The notes beneath the pieces are model-generated. The model ran no database searches, had not been told where the DNA came from, and saw nothing but the letters and a program-made list of their open reading frames with translations. Both the position numbers and the translations under genes were made by a program. This document shows positions 25,435-35,972 of a stretch of 64,000 nucleotides of DNA, piece after piece. Origin of the DNA: Puniceicoccales bacterium (lineage in GTDB: Bacteria > Verrucomicrobiota > Verrucomicrobiia > Opitutales > UBA953); contig JAISZI010000046.1 in the NCBI GenBank assembly GCA_031269335.1, positions 1 to 64,000 of the forward strand. The letters are read 5' to 3'. Numbering within the stretch: the stretch's first letter is position 1; each line of letters opens with the position of its first letter.

Positions 25435-27441
25435 ATGAAAAAACATCCGTCAAATTCACTCTCGCCCATCTTCGCCCGTGCTGCCCGTTCCACTAAGCGT
25501 AGCCTTCTTAGTGCACGCCTCCTCGTCTTCGCCGCCGCAAGCCTCGCCTGCTTCTTGCCCGCCGCACAGGGTGCTATCTTCACCGTCCCCGCACCGGATA
25601 ATCCAGCAATGTATGATGACTTCGGGTGGTCTGTGGGAATATCCGGTAGCACAGCCCTTGTCGGGGCAGCCGGAAAAAACACTGGCACAGGAGCGACTTA
25701 TTTCTACACAGGGGTATATTCTGACACTCCAACAGGAACTAAACTCACCACTTCGGATACGGCAACAACGGGAGATTCCTTCGGGTCTTCTGTGGGAATA
25801 TCCGGCACCACAGCCATTGTCGGAGCATACGGAAAAGATTCTCAAAGAGGAGCGGCTTACATTTACACTGGAGTAGATTCAGGCACCCCGACAGTAATAC
25901 TCAAACTCACAGCTTCGGATAGAGCAGCGTACGATTATTTCGGGTACTCTGTAGGCATATCCGGCACCACAGCCATTGTCGGAACATGGGGCAAAGGAAT
26001 AGCTTATATCTACACTGGGGTAAATTCAGTTACCCCAACAGAAATCAAACTCACTACATCGGATAATCCAACAGCGAGCGATTACTTCGGGCGTTCCGTA
26101 GGCATATCCGGCACCATAGCCATTGTCGGGGCATACGGGAAAAATTCTAACAGAGGAGCGGCTTATATTTACACTGGGGTGGATTCAGTTACCCCAACAG
26201 AAATCAAACTCACTGCATCGGATAATCCAACAGCGAGCGATTACTTCGGGAGTTCCGTGGGCATATCCGGCACCACAGCCATTGTCGGGGCATACGGAAA
26301 AAATTCCACCAGAGGAGCTGCTTATATTTACACTGGGATAGGGTTAGGTACTCCGGTAGAAACTAAACTCACTACATCGGATAATCTAACAGCGTATGAT
26401 AACTTCGGGTATTCCGTGGGCATATCCGGCACCATAGCCATTGTCGGAGCACCCGGGAAAAATTCTACCAGAGGAGCAGTTTACCTCTATGCAGGCGTAG
26501 ATTTAGGCACCCCGACAGAAATACTCAAACTCAGTGCTTCGGATGAGGAGCAGGGTAGTTACCTTGGTAATTCCGTGAGCATGGATGGCGACAACTTTAT
26601 TGCGGGCGCATATCGCGCTGCGAGCGGCACAACCTCCTACGGCGGCAAAGCCTACGCGGGGCAAGTGAGCACTTTTACAACAGTGGACTCGGGAAATGTC
26701 ACCCGCGAAACGGGAGGGCTGAGTTTTGTTTCGCAAACGGACTGGATAATCGGCGACACTACCGGCAACAACACCGTCACTCTCAGCAAACTCGCCAGTG
26801 GCGCGTGGTATCCCGACATCGCTGTTGTAACAGCACCAGGAAAAGCGGTCTATATCGGCAAAAGAAACGGCGTGAGCAGTAACACGCTCATTGTAGAAGG
26901 AAATTTAACGGCGAATAAAATTTATATTGGCTCAGTCAGCGGCGCGAACAACAACACCCTCGTTGTCAGCGCGAACACCTTGAAAGGCGGTGTGAGCGGG
27001 CTAATAACGGCGGGCGAAATTCACATCGGCTCGAAATTTTCGCAGGGAAACGTGTTGAAATTGGATGGGGCGGTGAGTGTTGCATTGGCTACAGGCACAA
27101 CGGTCTGGCTGCACAGGGACAATATGCTGATAATAAAGGGAGTTAGTGCGGGCAGCGGTCCTGAAGGCAAAGAGTTGCCGCTGACACCCACGAAAGTCGC
27201 GGAAGAGCTGACAGCGGCTGGCGTCCAATTAAAAGCCGGATGGCTGACTGAAGGCGAAACCCTCGTCAGTACCGCAAACGCCGAGCAGCTCATCAGCACG
27301 CGCACCAGCCCTGACTTGACCGGCTACACGATTGTCCTCGCCGCTGGCGTCATCCCCGAACCCTCCACTTACGCCCTCTGGGGTAGCGGTCTGCTCGCCG
27401 GCTTGGTCTTCCTGCGCCACCGCCGCCGGCGCAAGGGGTGA
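25435..27441 (+). CDS. PEP-CTERM protein with FG-GAP-like repeats
   Basis: 668 residues. A long signal peptide ends near AAQG. Residues about 60-415 consist of seven units of about 53 residues with the pattern FGxSVGISGTTAIVGAYGK ... GAAYIYTGVDS.TPTE..KLTASD, which reads as an FG-GAP/integrin-type beta-propeller. Residues about 430-610 hold shorter repeats of the form YIG...NNTL(I/V)V. The C-terminus is a PEP-CTERM sorting signal: PEPSTYALW, a hydrophobic helix GLLAGLVFL, then RHRRRRKG. Such proteins are exported, cleaved by an exosortase and attached at the surface; no exosortase gene is in the window. A close paralog lies at 39.5 kb. Confidence 0.85.
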   Translation: MKKHPSNSLSPIFARAARSTKRSLLSARLLVFAAASLACFLPAAQGAIFTVPAPDNPAMYDDFGWSVGISGSTALVGAAGKNTGTGATYFYTGVYSDTPTGTKLTTSDTATTGDSFGSSVGISGTTAIVGAYGKDSQRGAAYIYTGVDSGTPTVILKLTASDRAAYDYFGYSVGISGTTAIVGTWGKGIAYIYTGVNSVTPTEIKLTTSDNPTASDYFGRSVGISGTIAIVGAYGKNSNRGAAYIYTGVDSVTPTEIKLTASDNPTASDYFGSSVGISGTTAIVGAYGKNSTRGAAYIYTGIGLGTPVETKLTTSDNLTAYDNFGYSVGISGTIAIVGAPGKNSTRGAVYLYAGVDLGTPTEILKLSASDEEQGSYLGNSVSMDGDNFIAGAYRAASGTTSYGGKAYAGQVSTFTTVDSGNVTRETGGLSFVSQTDWIIGDTTGNNTVTLSKLASGAWYPDIAVVTAPGKAVYIGKRNGVSSNTLIVEGNLTANKIYIGSVSGANNNTLVVSANTLKGGVSGLITAGEIHIGSKFSQGNVLKLDGAVSVALATGTTVWLHRDNMLIIKGVSAGSGPEGKELPLTPTKVAEELTAAGVQLKAGWLTEGETLVSTANAEQLISTRTSPDLTGYTIVLAAGVIPEPSTYALWGSGLLAGLVFLRHRRRRKG

Positions 27442-27471
27442 GGGCGCAGAGGTCGCGAATTTTTCATGACA

Positions 27472-27495
27472 GCAATAAGAAGCACGCCTTATTGC
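27472..27495 (+). repeat. 8-bp perfect hairpin downstream of the first PEP-CTERM gene
   Basis: GCAATAAG at 27472-27479 pairs with CTTATTGC at 27488-27495. No T-run follows, so it is not a typical terminator by itself, but it may protect the 3' end of the message. The stronger terminator lies 40 bp further on. Confidence 0.4.
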
Positions 27496-27536
27496 CGCGA
27501 TTGTCTCCGCTAATGAGTTTCAGTTTGGATGGCGTG

Positions 27537-27559
27537 CGCCGCTCCGACGGCGGTTTTTT
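27537..27559 (+). terminator. Rho-independent terminator after the first PEP-CTERM gene
   Basis: Stem CGCCG / CGGCG (27537-27541 with 27548-27552) with a six-base loop, followed by six T (27554-27559). It separates the PEP-CTERM gene from the sdh operon, which starts 68 bp later. Confidence 0.6.
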
Positions 27560-27627
27560 CTTCTCCAAAATGAGAAAAAAACTCTTACTCCGCTTCTTCT
27601 TCAAACTTTCACGCACACGCCACACAC

Positions 27628-28536
27628 ATGCCCGACTCGTGTAAAAACTACGCAGGGAGCCTTTCGTCATTAGTAAAAAAATACCTGATGGCGATCAGCG
27701 GTCTTGTATTAGCCAGCTTCGCTTTCGTCCACATGATTGGAAACTTACAAATGTTCCAGTCGCCGGAGCACATAAACGTCTATGCGCATTTTCTGCAGCA
27801 CCTGCCCCCGCCCGCGCTGTGGGGATTTCGCGCCGTGATGCTTGCCTGCGTGCTCGTCCATGCCGCTACGGGCATCCTGCTCGCCCTTGAAAACCGCGCC
27901 GCCCGCGGCTTCGAGCAATACGCGGTCAAAAAATCCCGCGCTGCGACATTGTTTGCGAAGACGATGCCTTACACGGGACTCGTGCTGCTGGCGTTCATCG
28001 CATTCCACATCGCCCATTTCACGGTAAAAGCACCCGCGAGCCTCGGGACCGGCGCCTTTCACGCTGAGATCGCGGCAGATGTCCACAGCAAGCTCTTCGG
28101 AGTGTTCGACTACCCTATTTTCAAAGGCGAGACCGTGAACGACTGCTACAACATGGTCGTCACCGGATTCGGAAGTCCCGTGATCGGCGGCTTTTACATA
28201 CTCGCCATGTTTCTCGTCGCGCTTCACCTAAGCCACGGCATCGCCAGTGCTTTCCAAACCTTCGGACTGCGCAACGAAAAATGGCGCGCCCTGCTCGACT
28301 TCGTCGCCTTCGCTTACGGCACGGTGCTCTTCCTCGGTCTCGCCGCCGTCCCCGCCGCCGTTTTTACGGGGAGAATCGGTCCCGAATACGATGCCGAGGG
28401 TAAGGCCATTTTCACTCACACACAACCGCGTGAAGGCAAGGGGAAAGAATCCCCCCGCAAACACAACATCGACCCCGCTGCGCCCGCCCGACCCGAACCT
28501 CCGCCCGCCCCCGTTCCCGCCGTTCCCGCCAAATAA
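27628..28536 (+). CDS. sdhC: Succinate dehydrogenase / fumarate reductase cytochrome b subunit
   Basis: Membrane anchor with haem b, joining the SdhAB catalytic part to the quinone pool. Of the single-subunit type (b558, as in Bacteroidetes and epsilon-proteobacteria), with five predicted membrane helices: around residues 17-40, 65-90, 110-132, 180-205 and 225-250. Candidate haem ligands are the His residues in [26 protein letters not shown] and ALHLSHGI. The 302-residue protein carries an extra C-terminal tail of about 45 residues rich in Pro and Lys, which is unusual. First gene of sdhC-sdhA-(DUF6807)-sdhB. Confidence 0.93.
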   Translation: MPDSCKNYAGSLSSLVKKYLMAISGLVLASFAFVHMIGNLQMFQSPEHINVYAHFLQHLPPPALWGFRAVMLACVLVHAATGILLALENRAARGFEQYAVKKSRAATLFAKTMPYTGLVLLAFIAFHIAHFTVKAPASLGTGAFHAEIAADVHSKLFGVFDYPIFKGETVNDCYNMVVTGFGSPVIGGFYILAMFLVALHLSHGIASAFQTFGLRNEKWRALLDFVAFAYGTVLFLGLAAVPAAVFTGRIGPEYDAEGKAIFTHTQPREGKGKESPRKHNIDPAAPARPEPPPAPVPAVPAK

Positions 28537-28600
28537 TCGCCTGCACGCACAAAACGCCACCGACAACACACACGTCCACCAACTAACTGCCTTTGCACCA

Positions 28601-30547
28601 ATGAGTTTTGACCTAAATGCCAGAGTCCCCGCCGGTCCCCTCGCCGAAAAATGGAGTTCCCACAAAGCGCATCTGCGCCTCGTTAATCCCGCCAACCGCC
28701 GCAAATACCACGTCATCGTCGTCGGCTCCGGTCTCGCCGGTGGTGCCGCTGCCGCATCTCTCGGCGAAATGGGCTTTAACGTAAGCTGTTTTTGTTACCA
28801 AGACAGCCCCCGCCGCGCCCACTCCATCGCCGCCCAAGGCGGCATCAACGCCGCCAAAAATTACCAAAATGACGGCGATAGCGTTTACCGCCTCTTTTAC
28901 GACACAATCAAAGGCGGCGACTTCCGCGCCCGCGAAGCCAACGTTTACCGCCTCGCCGAAGTCTCCGGCAATATCATAGACCAAGCCGTCGCCACCGGCG
29001 TCCCCTTCGCTCGCGAATACGGCGGCCTCCTCGACAACCGCTCCTTCGGCGGCGCACAAGTCTCCCGCACCTTCTACGCCCGCGGTCAAACCGGTCAGCA
29101 ACTCCTCCTCGGCGCCTACTCCGCCCTCTCGCGCCAGATCGGCATCGGCACCGTTAAAATGTATAACCGCCACGAAATGCTCGACCTCGTCCTCGTCGAA
29201 GGACACGCGAAAGGCATCATTACCAGAAATATGATAAGCGGCGAAATTAAAGCATGGAACGCCGACGCCGTCGTCGTCTGCACGGGCGGCTACGGCAATG
29301 TCTTCTTCCTCTCCACCAACGCCCAAGGCTGTAATGTCACCGCCGCCTACCGCTGTTACAAACACGGCGCCGGCTTCGCCAACCCCTGTTTCACGCAAAT
29401 TCACCCCACCTGCATCCCCGTCCACGGAGACCAGCAATCCAAACTCACCCTCATGTCCGAATCCCTCCGCAACGACGGGCGAGTCTGGGCGCCAAATAGC
29501 CGCGAACTCGCCGCCCGCGTTCTCGCCGGACAACTCAAACCCGCCGACATCACCGAAGCCGACCGCGACTATTATCTTGAACGCAAATACCCCAGCTTCG
29601 GCAATCTCGCCCCGCGTGACATCTCCTCCCGCGCCGCCAAAGAAGCCTGCGACGACAAACGCGGCATCGCCCCCGGCTCCGGCCTCGGCGTCTATCTCGA
29701 CTTCCGCGACGCCATTAACCGCCTCGGCGAAAGCAAAATCCGCGAACGCTACGGCAACCTTTTCGACATGTATGAATGTATCACCGGAGAAAATCCCTAC
29801 AAGGTGCCCATGATGATTTTCCCAGCCGTCCACTACACCATGGGCGGTCTCTGGGTTGACTATAACCTCCAAAGCACCATCCCCGGCCTCTTCGTTGGCG
29901 GCGAAGCAAACTTCTCCGACCACGGCGCAAACCGCCTCGGTGCCTCCGCCCTCATGCAAGGTCTCGCCGACGGCTATTTTGTCCTCCCCTCCACCGTCCC
30001 CGATTATCTCGCCTCCACCGGCCTCGGCGGCGCTCCCTCCATCGAAAACCCCGCCTACAAAGAAGCCTGCGAACAAGCCCGCGAACGCACCGCCAAACTC
30101 CTCGCCATCAAGGGCAATGCAAGCCCACGCGCCCTCCACCAAAAACTCGGTAATATCATGTGGGAAAAATGCGGTATGGCCCGCACTAAACAAGGCCTCA
30201 CTGCGGCAATTGAAGAAATCAAAGAACTCCGCGAAGAATTTTGGAAAAATGTCTGTGTCGTCGGCGAAAATGACACCATCAATCCAGAACTCGAACGCGC
30301 CGGACGCGTCGCCGACTTCCTCGAATTTAGCGAAATCATGTGCCGCGACGCTCTTCTGCGCGAAGAATCCTGCGGCGGCCACTTCCGCAGCGAACACCAA
30401 ACTGACGATGGTGAAGCCAAACGCGACGACACCAACTTCGCCCACGTCGCCGTCTGGGAATTTCAAGGCAGCGACACCCCGCCCGTCCGCCACCAAGAAG
30501 AATTAAAATACGAAGAAGTAAAACTCGCTACAAGAAGTTATAAATAA
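28601..30547 (+). CDS. sdhA: Succinate dehydrogenase / fumarate reductase flavoprotein subunit
   Basis: Oxidises succinate to fumarate (or the reverse) with covalent FAD. The dinucleotide motif [17 protein letters not shown] is at about residues 38-54; the FAD-linked His is in [14 protein letters not shown]; the substrate region [20 protein letters not shown] and the GANRLGAS block are present. About 648 residues, the length of the Bacteroidetes/epsilon form. The start is the ATG of MSFDLNARV; an open frame extends upstream through sdhC in another register but is not coding. Its stop codon overlaps the next gene's start (TAATG). Confidence 0.95.
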   Translation: MSFDLNARVPAGPLAEKWSSHKAHLRLVNPANRRKYHVIVVGSGLAGGAAAASLGEMGFNVSCFCYQDSPRRAHSIAAQGGINAAKNYQNDGDSVYRLFYDTIKGGDFRAREANVYRLAEVSGNIIDQAVATGVPFAREYGGLLDNRSFGGAQVSRTFYARGQTGQQLLLGAYSALSRQIGIGTVKMYNRHEMLDLVLVEGHAKGIITRNMISGEIKAWNADAVVVCTGGYGNVFFLSTNAQGCNVTAAYRCYKHGAGFANPCFTQIHPTCIPVHGDQQSKLTLMSESLRNDGRVWAPNSRELAARVLAGQLKPADITEADRDYYLERKYPSFGNLAPRDISSRAAKEACDDKRGIAPGSGLGVYLDFRDAINRLGESKIRERYGNLFDMYECITGENPYKVPMMIFPAVHYTMGGLWVDYNLQSTIPGLFVGGEANFSDHGANRLGASALMQGLADGYFVLPSTVPDYLASTGLGGAPSIENPAYKEACEQARERTAKLLAIKGNASPRALHQKLGNIMWEKCGMARTKQGLTAAIEEIKELREEFWKNVCVVGENDTINPELERAGRVADFLEFSEIMCRDALLREESCGGHFRSEHQTDDGEAKRDDTNFAHVAVWEFQGSDTPPVRHQEELKYEEVKLATRSYK

Positions 30548-31608
30548 TGCGTTACAATATCATGAAAACGTTCGACCGCTCTTTGATTTCTCTTCTGTCC
30601 AAGAAGATTTCTTTCGCGGCGATAATTGTCGCGGCGATGGTTTGTTTTAGCGGCTATGTTCACGCGAAAAAAGCGGCTGAAAACCCTGTGCAGCCATTGA
30701 AGTGGGAAGTGAAATCTGAGCGACAAATCGCTCTGCTCTCCGGAGGCAAAACGGTTTGGCGTTTTCACGCCGATCCCGCTAAAAACTGCAAACCCTATTT
30801 CGACCCGCTGGGCGTCGTAGGAGGTCCGTCGCTCGTGTTACCAAAACCAGCCGATCATCCCTGGCATCTCGCCCACTGGTTTTCGTGGAAATATATCAAC
30901 GGCGTAAACTATTGGGAAGAAGACAAAAGAGGCGTCGCACGGGGCGAAACATTTTGGGAAACGCCGGAAAAAGAACTGCGCCCCGATGGCTCTGCGATAA
31001 TCACAATAAAACTCGGCTACCGCCCGCGTAACAAAAAATCAACCCCGGCATCGTTCTTGTTAAAAGAACAACGCACGATCGCTATTTCCGCACCGGCGCC
31101 GGATGGTTCCTATTATTTGGATTGGACTCAACTTTTTACTGCCGAAAAAGATGTAAAACTTGATCGCACGCCCATCCCCGGCGAAAAAGGCGGCGTCTCC
31201 TTCGGCGGGTATGCCGGTCTGGCCGTCCGCTTCTCCAATAAATTAAAAGATGTGCGAACTGTATTAACCAACACCGAAAAAGTCCGAAACCGTGACCGCG
31301 AGCACGCTTTTGTTGACGTGAAGGGAGCGGAGGGAGCGGAACAAAATGGCGTAATCGACGGAAAAGAATATGGCATCGCCATTTTCCCCCATCCCAACAT
31401 CCCACGCTCCGGCGATTGGTATATAATCCAACAGAAAAATTTCACCTACCTCAACCCGGCCTTCCTTTTGTCCGGACCCTTTACGTTGAAAGCAGGAGAA
31501 ACGTTAACGCTCCGCCACCGCGTCTATGTCCACAACGGACGTTGGGACAAAGAAACGCTGAAAAAAGCAGCGTTGGATTACACACAAACTACGCCGGCTA
31601 AAAAGTGA
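30547..31608 (+). CDS. Exported DUF6807 (PmoA-family) protein inside the sdh operon
   Basis: 353 residues if read from the ATG overlapping the sdhA stop codon; an ATG at 30562 (MKTFDRSL) is an alternative. A signal peptide or anchor lies at about residues 20-40 (FAAIIVAAMVCFSGYVHA). Family blocks are CKPYFDPLG, DHPWHLAHWFSWKYINGVNYWEED, FGGYAGLAVRF and GIAIFPHPNIPRSGDWYII. It resembles the protein at 18.6 kb in order of motifs but is clearly diverged. It lies between sdhA and sdhB, all on one strand with only a 90-bp gap before sdhB, so it is likely transcribed with them. No role in succinate oxidation is known to me. Confidence 0.85.
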   Translation: MRYNIMKTFDRSLISLLSKKISFAAIIVAAMVCFSGYVHAKKAAENPVQPLKWEVKSERQIALLSGGKTVWRFHADPAKNCKPYFDPLGVVGGPSLVLPKPADHPWHLAHWFSWKYINGVNYWEEDKRGVARGETFWETPEKELRPDGSAIITIKLGYRPRNKKSTPASFLLKEQRTIAISAPAPDGSYYLDWTQLFTAEKDVKLDRTPIPGEKGGVSFGGYAGLAVRFSNKLKDVRTVLTNTEKVRNRDREHAFVDVKGAEGAEQNGVIDGKEYGIAIFPHPNIPRSGDWYIIQQKNFTYLNPAFLLSGPFTLKAGETLTLRHRVYVHNGRWDKETLKKAALDYTQTTPAKK

Positions 31609-31698
31609 AACCGCTGTTAACAACGCCAAATCTAAAAACTTTTCTTTTAACAATCAGTTACGAACCACTCAAAACGCCATACAAGCACACAGATCACC

Positions 31699-32511
31699 AT
31701 GTCTAACGAAACCAATGCGCACGACCAAACACTCAACCTGACGATTCGCGTCTGGCGCCAACCCACGCGCCTTGCGAAAGGCAGTTTCAAAGAATACAAA
31801 GTGAGCAATATCTCGACGGGTTCTTCTTTCCTCGAAATGTTGGACATCCTCAATGAGCAGCTTGTCGCCCAGAAGGAGGAACCCATCGCATTTGATCACG
31901 ATTGTCGCGAAGGTATTTGCGGCATGTGTTCCATGACCATCAACGGAGTGCCCCACGGACCATTGCAAGGAGTCACAACATGTCAGGTTCACATGCGCCA
32001 CTTCAAAGATGGCGAGACGATTACGATTGAGCCTTGGCGGGCGCGCCCCTTTCCCGTCATCAAAGACATTGTGGTGGACCGCACGCCGTTGGACAGCATT
32101 ACGCAGGCGGGCGGGTTCATTAGCATTCGCACTGGATCGGCGATAGACGCCAACATCATACCCATTCCGAAGCCGGTGGCGGACAGGGCGATGGACGCCG
32201 CTGAATGTATTGGCTGCGGTGCTTGTGTGGCAGCTTGCCCGAATGCTGCGGCGATGTTGTTCGTCGGCTCTAAGGTTGCCCACTTCAACAGCTTACCGCA
32301 GGGGAAGGCGGAAAAGGAACAGCGCACGCTTGCCATGGTGAAAGTGATGGACGAAGCGGGATTCGGGAGTTGCACGAATTACGGGGAGTGCCAAGCCGTT
32401 TGCCCGAAGGGAAACACCTTGGACTTTATCGCGCAACTGAATCGTGATTACGCAGTTGCAAAAATTAAACGCTTCTTCCAGAGCACGGGCAAGAAGCGCG
32501 CCGGAGCATGA
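31699..32511 (+). CDS. sdhB: Succinate dehydrogenase / fumarate reductase iron-sulfur subunit
   Basis: Carries electrons from FAD to the membrane subunit through three clusters. The [2Fe-2S] ligands are in [12 protein letters not shown] with a fourth Cys in TTCQVH. The ferredoxin-type clusters are ligated by [12 protein letters not shown] and by [14 protein letters not shown]. 270 residues, of the longer Bacteroidetes/epsilon-proteobacterial type that goes with the single cytochrome b subunit. Separated from sdhA by the DUF6807 gene, an unusual arrangement. Confidence 0.94.
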   Translation: MSNETNAHDQTLNLTIRVWRQPTRLAKGSFKEYKVSNISTGSSFLEMLDILNEQLVAQKEEPIAFDHDCREGICGMCSMTINGVPHGPLQGVTTCQVHMRHFKDGETITIEPWRARPFPVIKDIVVDRTPLDSITQAGGFISIRTGSAIDANIIPIPKPVADRAMDAAECIGCGACVAACPNAAAMLFVGSKVAHFNSLPQGKAEKEQRTLAMVKVMDEAGFGSCTNYGECQAVCPKGNTLDFIAQLNRDYAVAKIKRFFQSTGKKRAGA

Positions 32512-32530
32512 TGCGCGGTCGCGTATCGTT

Positions 32531-33865
32531 TCACAACGCCCACGGGGAACGGTAGTTAGGGAGTAACAGGGCGGAAGCCGCCGGATCGTCTTTGATTGTT
32601 TCCGCAAAGGGGTCCCAGCGAATTGTCCGCCCCGTTTGCGAAGCGATGCGGCCGAGGTGCGCGATGCTTGCCGAACGGTGCCCCGCTTCGGCTGGGGCGA
32701 CGGTTTCGACGCGTTTTTTTATGCCATCAATAAAGTTTCGCCAGTGGTCGGCACTGTCATATGCGTGAAATTCTTCTTCGCCGATATATTCGTTCAAAAT
32801 TTCGGGGTTTGAAGCGGAAAGGTGGTTGAGGTCAACGCGGAGCCAGCCGCGTTCGCCGTAAAATCTCACGCCGCCCGCGAGAGCCGGTCCTGCGGTGAGG
32901 ACTAAGCCGTCGGCATAGACACACCGGCAAAGGTAACTCACCTCGCAGTCCCACGGTGCAATCGTCGTATGGCGGGCGTCGCAGGCAATTTTCACCGGAC
33001 CGTCGTTGTCTCGCCCTAACGCCCAGTGGACAATGTCGAGGTGTCGCCCCATCCAATCGTGCATGAGACCTCCGCCATAATTGAGCACCCAACGCCAATT
33101 GTAATGGGTGACGCGGGCGTCGTAAGGCGTCCACGCAGCGGGACCAACCCATGCTTCGTAGTCAAGATGCGGCGGCGGACGTGTCGCGCCAGCGGCGGGG
33201 GCAGATTTAAGGGCATGCCAGAGGGTGCCTTGGACACCGCCTGTGCCAGTTTCGATGTGCGTGACATGTCCGAGACGCCCGTTGCGCACTAACTCGACCG
33301 CCCTGCGGAAAACGCCGACGGAACGTTGCCAGTTTCCCATTTGCAAAATGCGCCCGTGCTGGCGCACCGCCTCGACTATGGCGCGTCCTTCAACGAGGGT
33401 ATGCGCGAGGGGCGTTTCGCAATAAATGTCCAGTCCGACCCGTGCCGCTGCTATCGCCATAATGGCGTGCCAATGGTCGGGCGCGGCGATGACTACGGCG
33501 TCCAACCCGCCGTTTTCAAACATGTTGTGAAAATTTCCGTATTCGCGGGCGACCTCTCCTGCGTAATGTTTATTGACGCGCCGCAAGGCATTTTCCCGTC
33601 GCCGTGCGTCCACATCACACAATGCGATCACGCGAACGTCTGCGAAGGGGAGCAGGTGCGCTGCCACAATCATGCCTTGCGCGAGGCCTACGATGCCGAC
33701 GGCGATGCGGTTTGAGGGAGCCACAGCGCCGCTTCGCCCGAGTGCCCTTGCTGGGATAATTGCCGGAAAAGCAGCCGATCCGGCAAGAAGCGCGGCGGTA
33801 TTTTTCAAGAAACGCCGCCGGTGTAATCGAGTTCTTACGGTGGCAATGGGCGAGCGTGGCGGCAT
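32531..33865 (-). CDS. Gfo/Idh/MocA family oxidoreductase with Tat signal
   Basis: NAD(P)-dependent sugar oxidoreductase fold, predicted to be exported folded. The N-terminus has a twin-arginine motif HRRRFLKNTAALLAG; the Rossmann part follows (VGIVGLAQGMIVAAHLL, about residue 55), then the family blocks AAPDHWHAIMAIAAA and YCETPLAHTL, where the usual EKP is ETP. Start at the ATG of MPPRSPIA, 11 bp after the carA stop codon; an ATG 13 codons further up overlaps carA. 444 residues, typical. Members often work on oxidised sugars with TIM-barrel or DUF6807 partners. The substrate is unknown. Confidence 0.87.
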   Translation of the reverse strand: MPPRSPIATVRTRLHRRRFLKNTAALLAGSAAFPAIIPARALGRSGAVAPSNRIAVGIVGLAQGMIVAAHLLPFADVRVIALCDVDARRRENALRRVNKHYAGEVAREYGNFHNMFENGGLDAVVIAAPDHWHAIMAIAAARVGLDIYCETPLAHTLVEGRAIVEAVRQHGRILQMGNWQRSVGVFRRAVELVRNGRLGHVTHIETGTGGVQGTLWHALKSAPAAGATRPPPHLDYEAWVGPAAWTPYDARVTHYNWRWVLNYGGGLMHDWMGRHLDIVHWALGRDNDGPVKIACDARHTTIAPWDCEVSYLCRCVYADGLVLTAGPALAGGVRFYGERGWLRVDLNHLSASNPEILNEYIGEEEFHAYDSADHWRNFIDGIKKRVETVAPAEAGHRSASIAHLGRIASQTGRTIRWDPFAETIKDDPAASALLLPNYRSPWAL

Positions 33866-33875
33866 AGCGACGGGA

Positions 33876-35048
33876 TTAGGCGGCGGCGGCGCGTTTGTGC
33901 GCATCTACCATTTGATAAAATTTCTCGAAAAGAGACACAGCGTCATTCGGTCCCGGTCCGGCTTCGGGGTGGTATTGCACCGAAAAGACAGCTTTGTCCC
34001 GCAGGCGCAACCCCGCGACTGTGCCGTCGTTAAGGTTGATTTCGGTGACCACGGCACCCGCTTTTTCGAGAGTTTCCGCACTCGCCGCAAACCCATGATT
34101 TTGGGCGGTGATGCTCACGAGGTCGGTCTCAAGATTTTTGACGGGTTGGTTGCCGCCGCGATGCCCAAACTTCAGCTTGTAGGTGCTCGCGCCGATGGCG
34201 TGTGCGATGATTTGGTGACCGAGACAAATTCCAAAAATGGGATATCCGTCTGCGATTAATTCCCGCACAGCCTTGTGCGCATAGACAAGAGCGGCTGGGT
34301 CGCCGGGTCCATTGGAGAGGAAAACGCCGTCGGGATTGTATTGCTTAATTTCCGCCGCAGGCGTTTCCGCCGAGAACACCCGCACGTCGAACCCAGTGTG
34401 GCGGAGTCTCTTAAAAATGGACGCCTTGGCTCCGAAATCGTAGGCGGCAATGCGGTAAGCTGGGCGCGGCGAAGGGATTGCGTTTTGCGCCAATGCCGTG
34501 CCTGGAACCGTGAACGGTGCCACCGGCGCACCGGGCGCAAGGCTTGTCGCCCCGCAGCCCGTCACCTCGCGCACAAAATCGCGCCCGGCGACACCCGTCC
34601 ATTCGCGGGCACGCCGCAGTGCCTCGGCGTCGCTCATGCCAATTTCCGTCGAAAGACACGCCTTCATGACGCCATGCACGCGCAATTTTTTGGTAATGGC
34701 ACGCGTGTCCACGCCTTCAATTCCGGGCAACTGGTATTTTTCCAAATACTCGCCGAGCGAAAGTGTAGCGCGCCAGTTACTTGCGACCGGACTGGTTTTG
34801 CGCACGACAAGACCGACGCACTTCGGCGAGTCTGCCTCACCATCGGCGGCGTTGACCCCGTAATTGCCAATTTCGGGAAAAGTCAGCGTAACAATCTGCC
34901 CGTGATAAGAAGGATCGGTCAGAATTTCCTGATATCCAGTCATGCTGGTGTTGAAAACCGCTTCCCCAGCGACCGTCACCGTCGCGCCAAAAGCACGTCC
35001 GCGGAAGACACTGCCGTCTTCAAGAGCCAAAACTGCGTTGGATGACAT
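33876..35048 (-). CDS. carA: Carbamoyl-phosphate synthase small (glutaminase) subunit
   Basis: Supplies ammonia from glutamine to CarB for pyrimidine and arginine synthesis. The N-terminal domain has [21 protein letters not shown] and [12 protein letters not shown]; the C-terminal class I amidotransferase shows the nucleophile elbow FGICLGHQ and later GHRGGNQPV and [14 protein letters not shown]. 390 residues from the ATG of MSSNAVLAL, standard. carB is not in this window, so the two subunits are not encoded together. Followed closely by the Gfo/Idh gene on the same strand. Confidence 0.95.
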   Translation of the reverse strand: MSSNAVLALEDGSVFRGRAFGATVTVAGEAVFNTSMTGYQEILTDPSYHGQIVTLTFPEIGNYGVNAADGEADSPKCVGLVVRKTSPVASNWRATLSLGEYLEKYQLPGIEGVDTRAITKKLRVHGVMKACLSTEIGMSDAEALRRAREWTGVAGRDFVREVTGCGATSLAPGAPVAPFTVPGTALAQNAIPSPRPAYRIAAYDFGAKASIFKRLRHTGFDVRVFSAETPAAEIKQYNPDGVFLSNGPGDPAALVYAHKAVRELIADGYPIFGICLGHQIIAHAIGASTYKLKFGHRGGNQPVKNLETDLVSITAQNHGFAASAETLEKAGAVVTEINLNDGTVAGLRLRDKAVFSVQYHPEAGPGPNDAVSLFEKFYQMVDAHKRAAAA

Positions 35049-35116
35049 GAGGGCGGCATTGAAAGGCGTTGTCGCAAAAGTGGGAAGTAAAAACATACCA
35101 CCCCGCCACTATGGCA

Positions 35117-35926
35117 CTATTGGCGCAGCGCGTTAAGTGCGCCAAGAGAGCCGTATTCCAACGCGGAATGGCTAATATGCCCGCGACGCAGGCAGGCGGC
35201 ATCGGATTTTTCGGGCAGGGGAACGGCGGCTCCACCCTTGTTCCAATGAAAACGGAAGACGCCGGGTGTTTTTTCCTGAAAAAGAGAGCCGAGGGGAACT
35301 GACAGGGGAAAGGTCTTCTCTACCGGCGTGTCCGCCGTGACAATGCGGGGAAAATTGATGTTGTGGACGCAAATTCGCTCCGTTTCCCAGTCAAGCAAGC
35401 TCGCCTGAGTGAGGGACGCGGCGCGGGCGGCAGCGGCATGGAGATTCTGCTGCGTTTCGACTGAAATTTCCCCACGGTTGCGCTGCGCGTGGAGGTATTC
35501 CTCGTCGTGCAATTCGATGGAGAACGCTATCGCGGCAAGCCCCCACGCCGCGCCTTCAATCGCGCCCGCGAGCGTGCCCGAACTCAGGCTGAGCGGCATT
35601 GTGATATTGCTGCCAATGTTAATGCCAGCGACAACCACGTCGGGTCTTTCCCCCGCGAGCAGATGACCGAGGGCGATGTTGACGCAGTCGGACGGCGTGC
35701 CGTCGATCGCCCACTCTGCGCCACCGCGTTGTTCGACGCGCACGTCGCGCAACCGGTTGAACGCCCGCCCTGTCCAACTTTGTTCGTTGACGGGTGCCGC
35801 CACGCTTACGCGAAACCAAGGGCGGAGTGCTTCGACAAAGACGCGCAAAAAATACGAGTCGATCCCATCATCGTTGGTGATAAGCACATGCGGGAAATGC
35901 CCATCGGAAAAAGAAGGTTTAACCAT
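35117..35926 (-). CDS. surE: 5'/3'-nucleotidase SurE
   Basis: Metal-dependent nucleoside monophosphatase, often active in stationary phase. The N-terminal motif LITNDDGID holds the metal-binding Asp pair; GTPSDCVNIAL and GINIGSNI follow, and SGTLAGAIEGAAWG is the conserved SGTVxAA-like block. 269 residues, normal. It lies 68 bp upstream of carA on the same strand and 46 bp after the pseudouridine synthase gene, so these may form one transcript. Confidence 0.93.
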   Translation of the reverse strand: MVKPSFSDGHFPHVLITNDDGIDSYFLRVFVEALRPWFRVSVAAPVNEQSWTGRAFNRLRDVRVEQRGGAEWAIDGTPSDCVNIALGHLLAGERPDVVVAGINIGSNITMPLSLSSGTLAGAIEGAAWGLAAIAFSIELHDEEYLHAQRNRGEISVETQQNLHAAAARAASLTQASLLDWETERICVHNINFPRIVTADTPVEKTFPLSVPLGSLFQEKTPGVFRFHWNKGGAAVPLPEKSDAACLRRGHISHSALEYGSLGALNALRQ

Positions 35927-35972
35927 CTGAAAAAGAGGACGTTAAAATCTGGCGGACGAGTGCGGCGGCGGT

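Noticed and set aside
25600-26640. The propeller repeats as a CRISPR-like DNA array
   Set aside because: Units are about 160 bp, in frame, and diverge by codon, so they are protein repeats.
28613-30496. Long minus-strand open frame of 627 codons opposite sdhA
   Set aside because: Shadow frame of sdhA caused by codon bias; the sense strand has all the family motifs.
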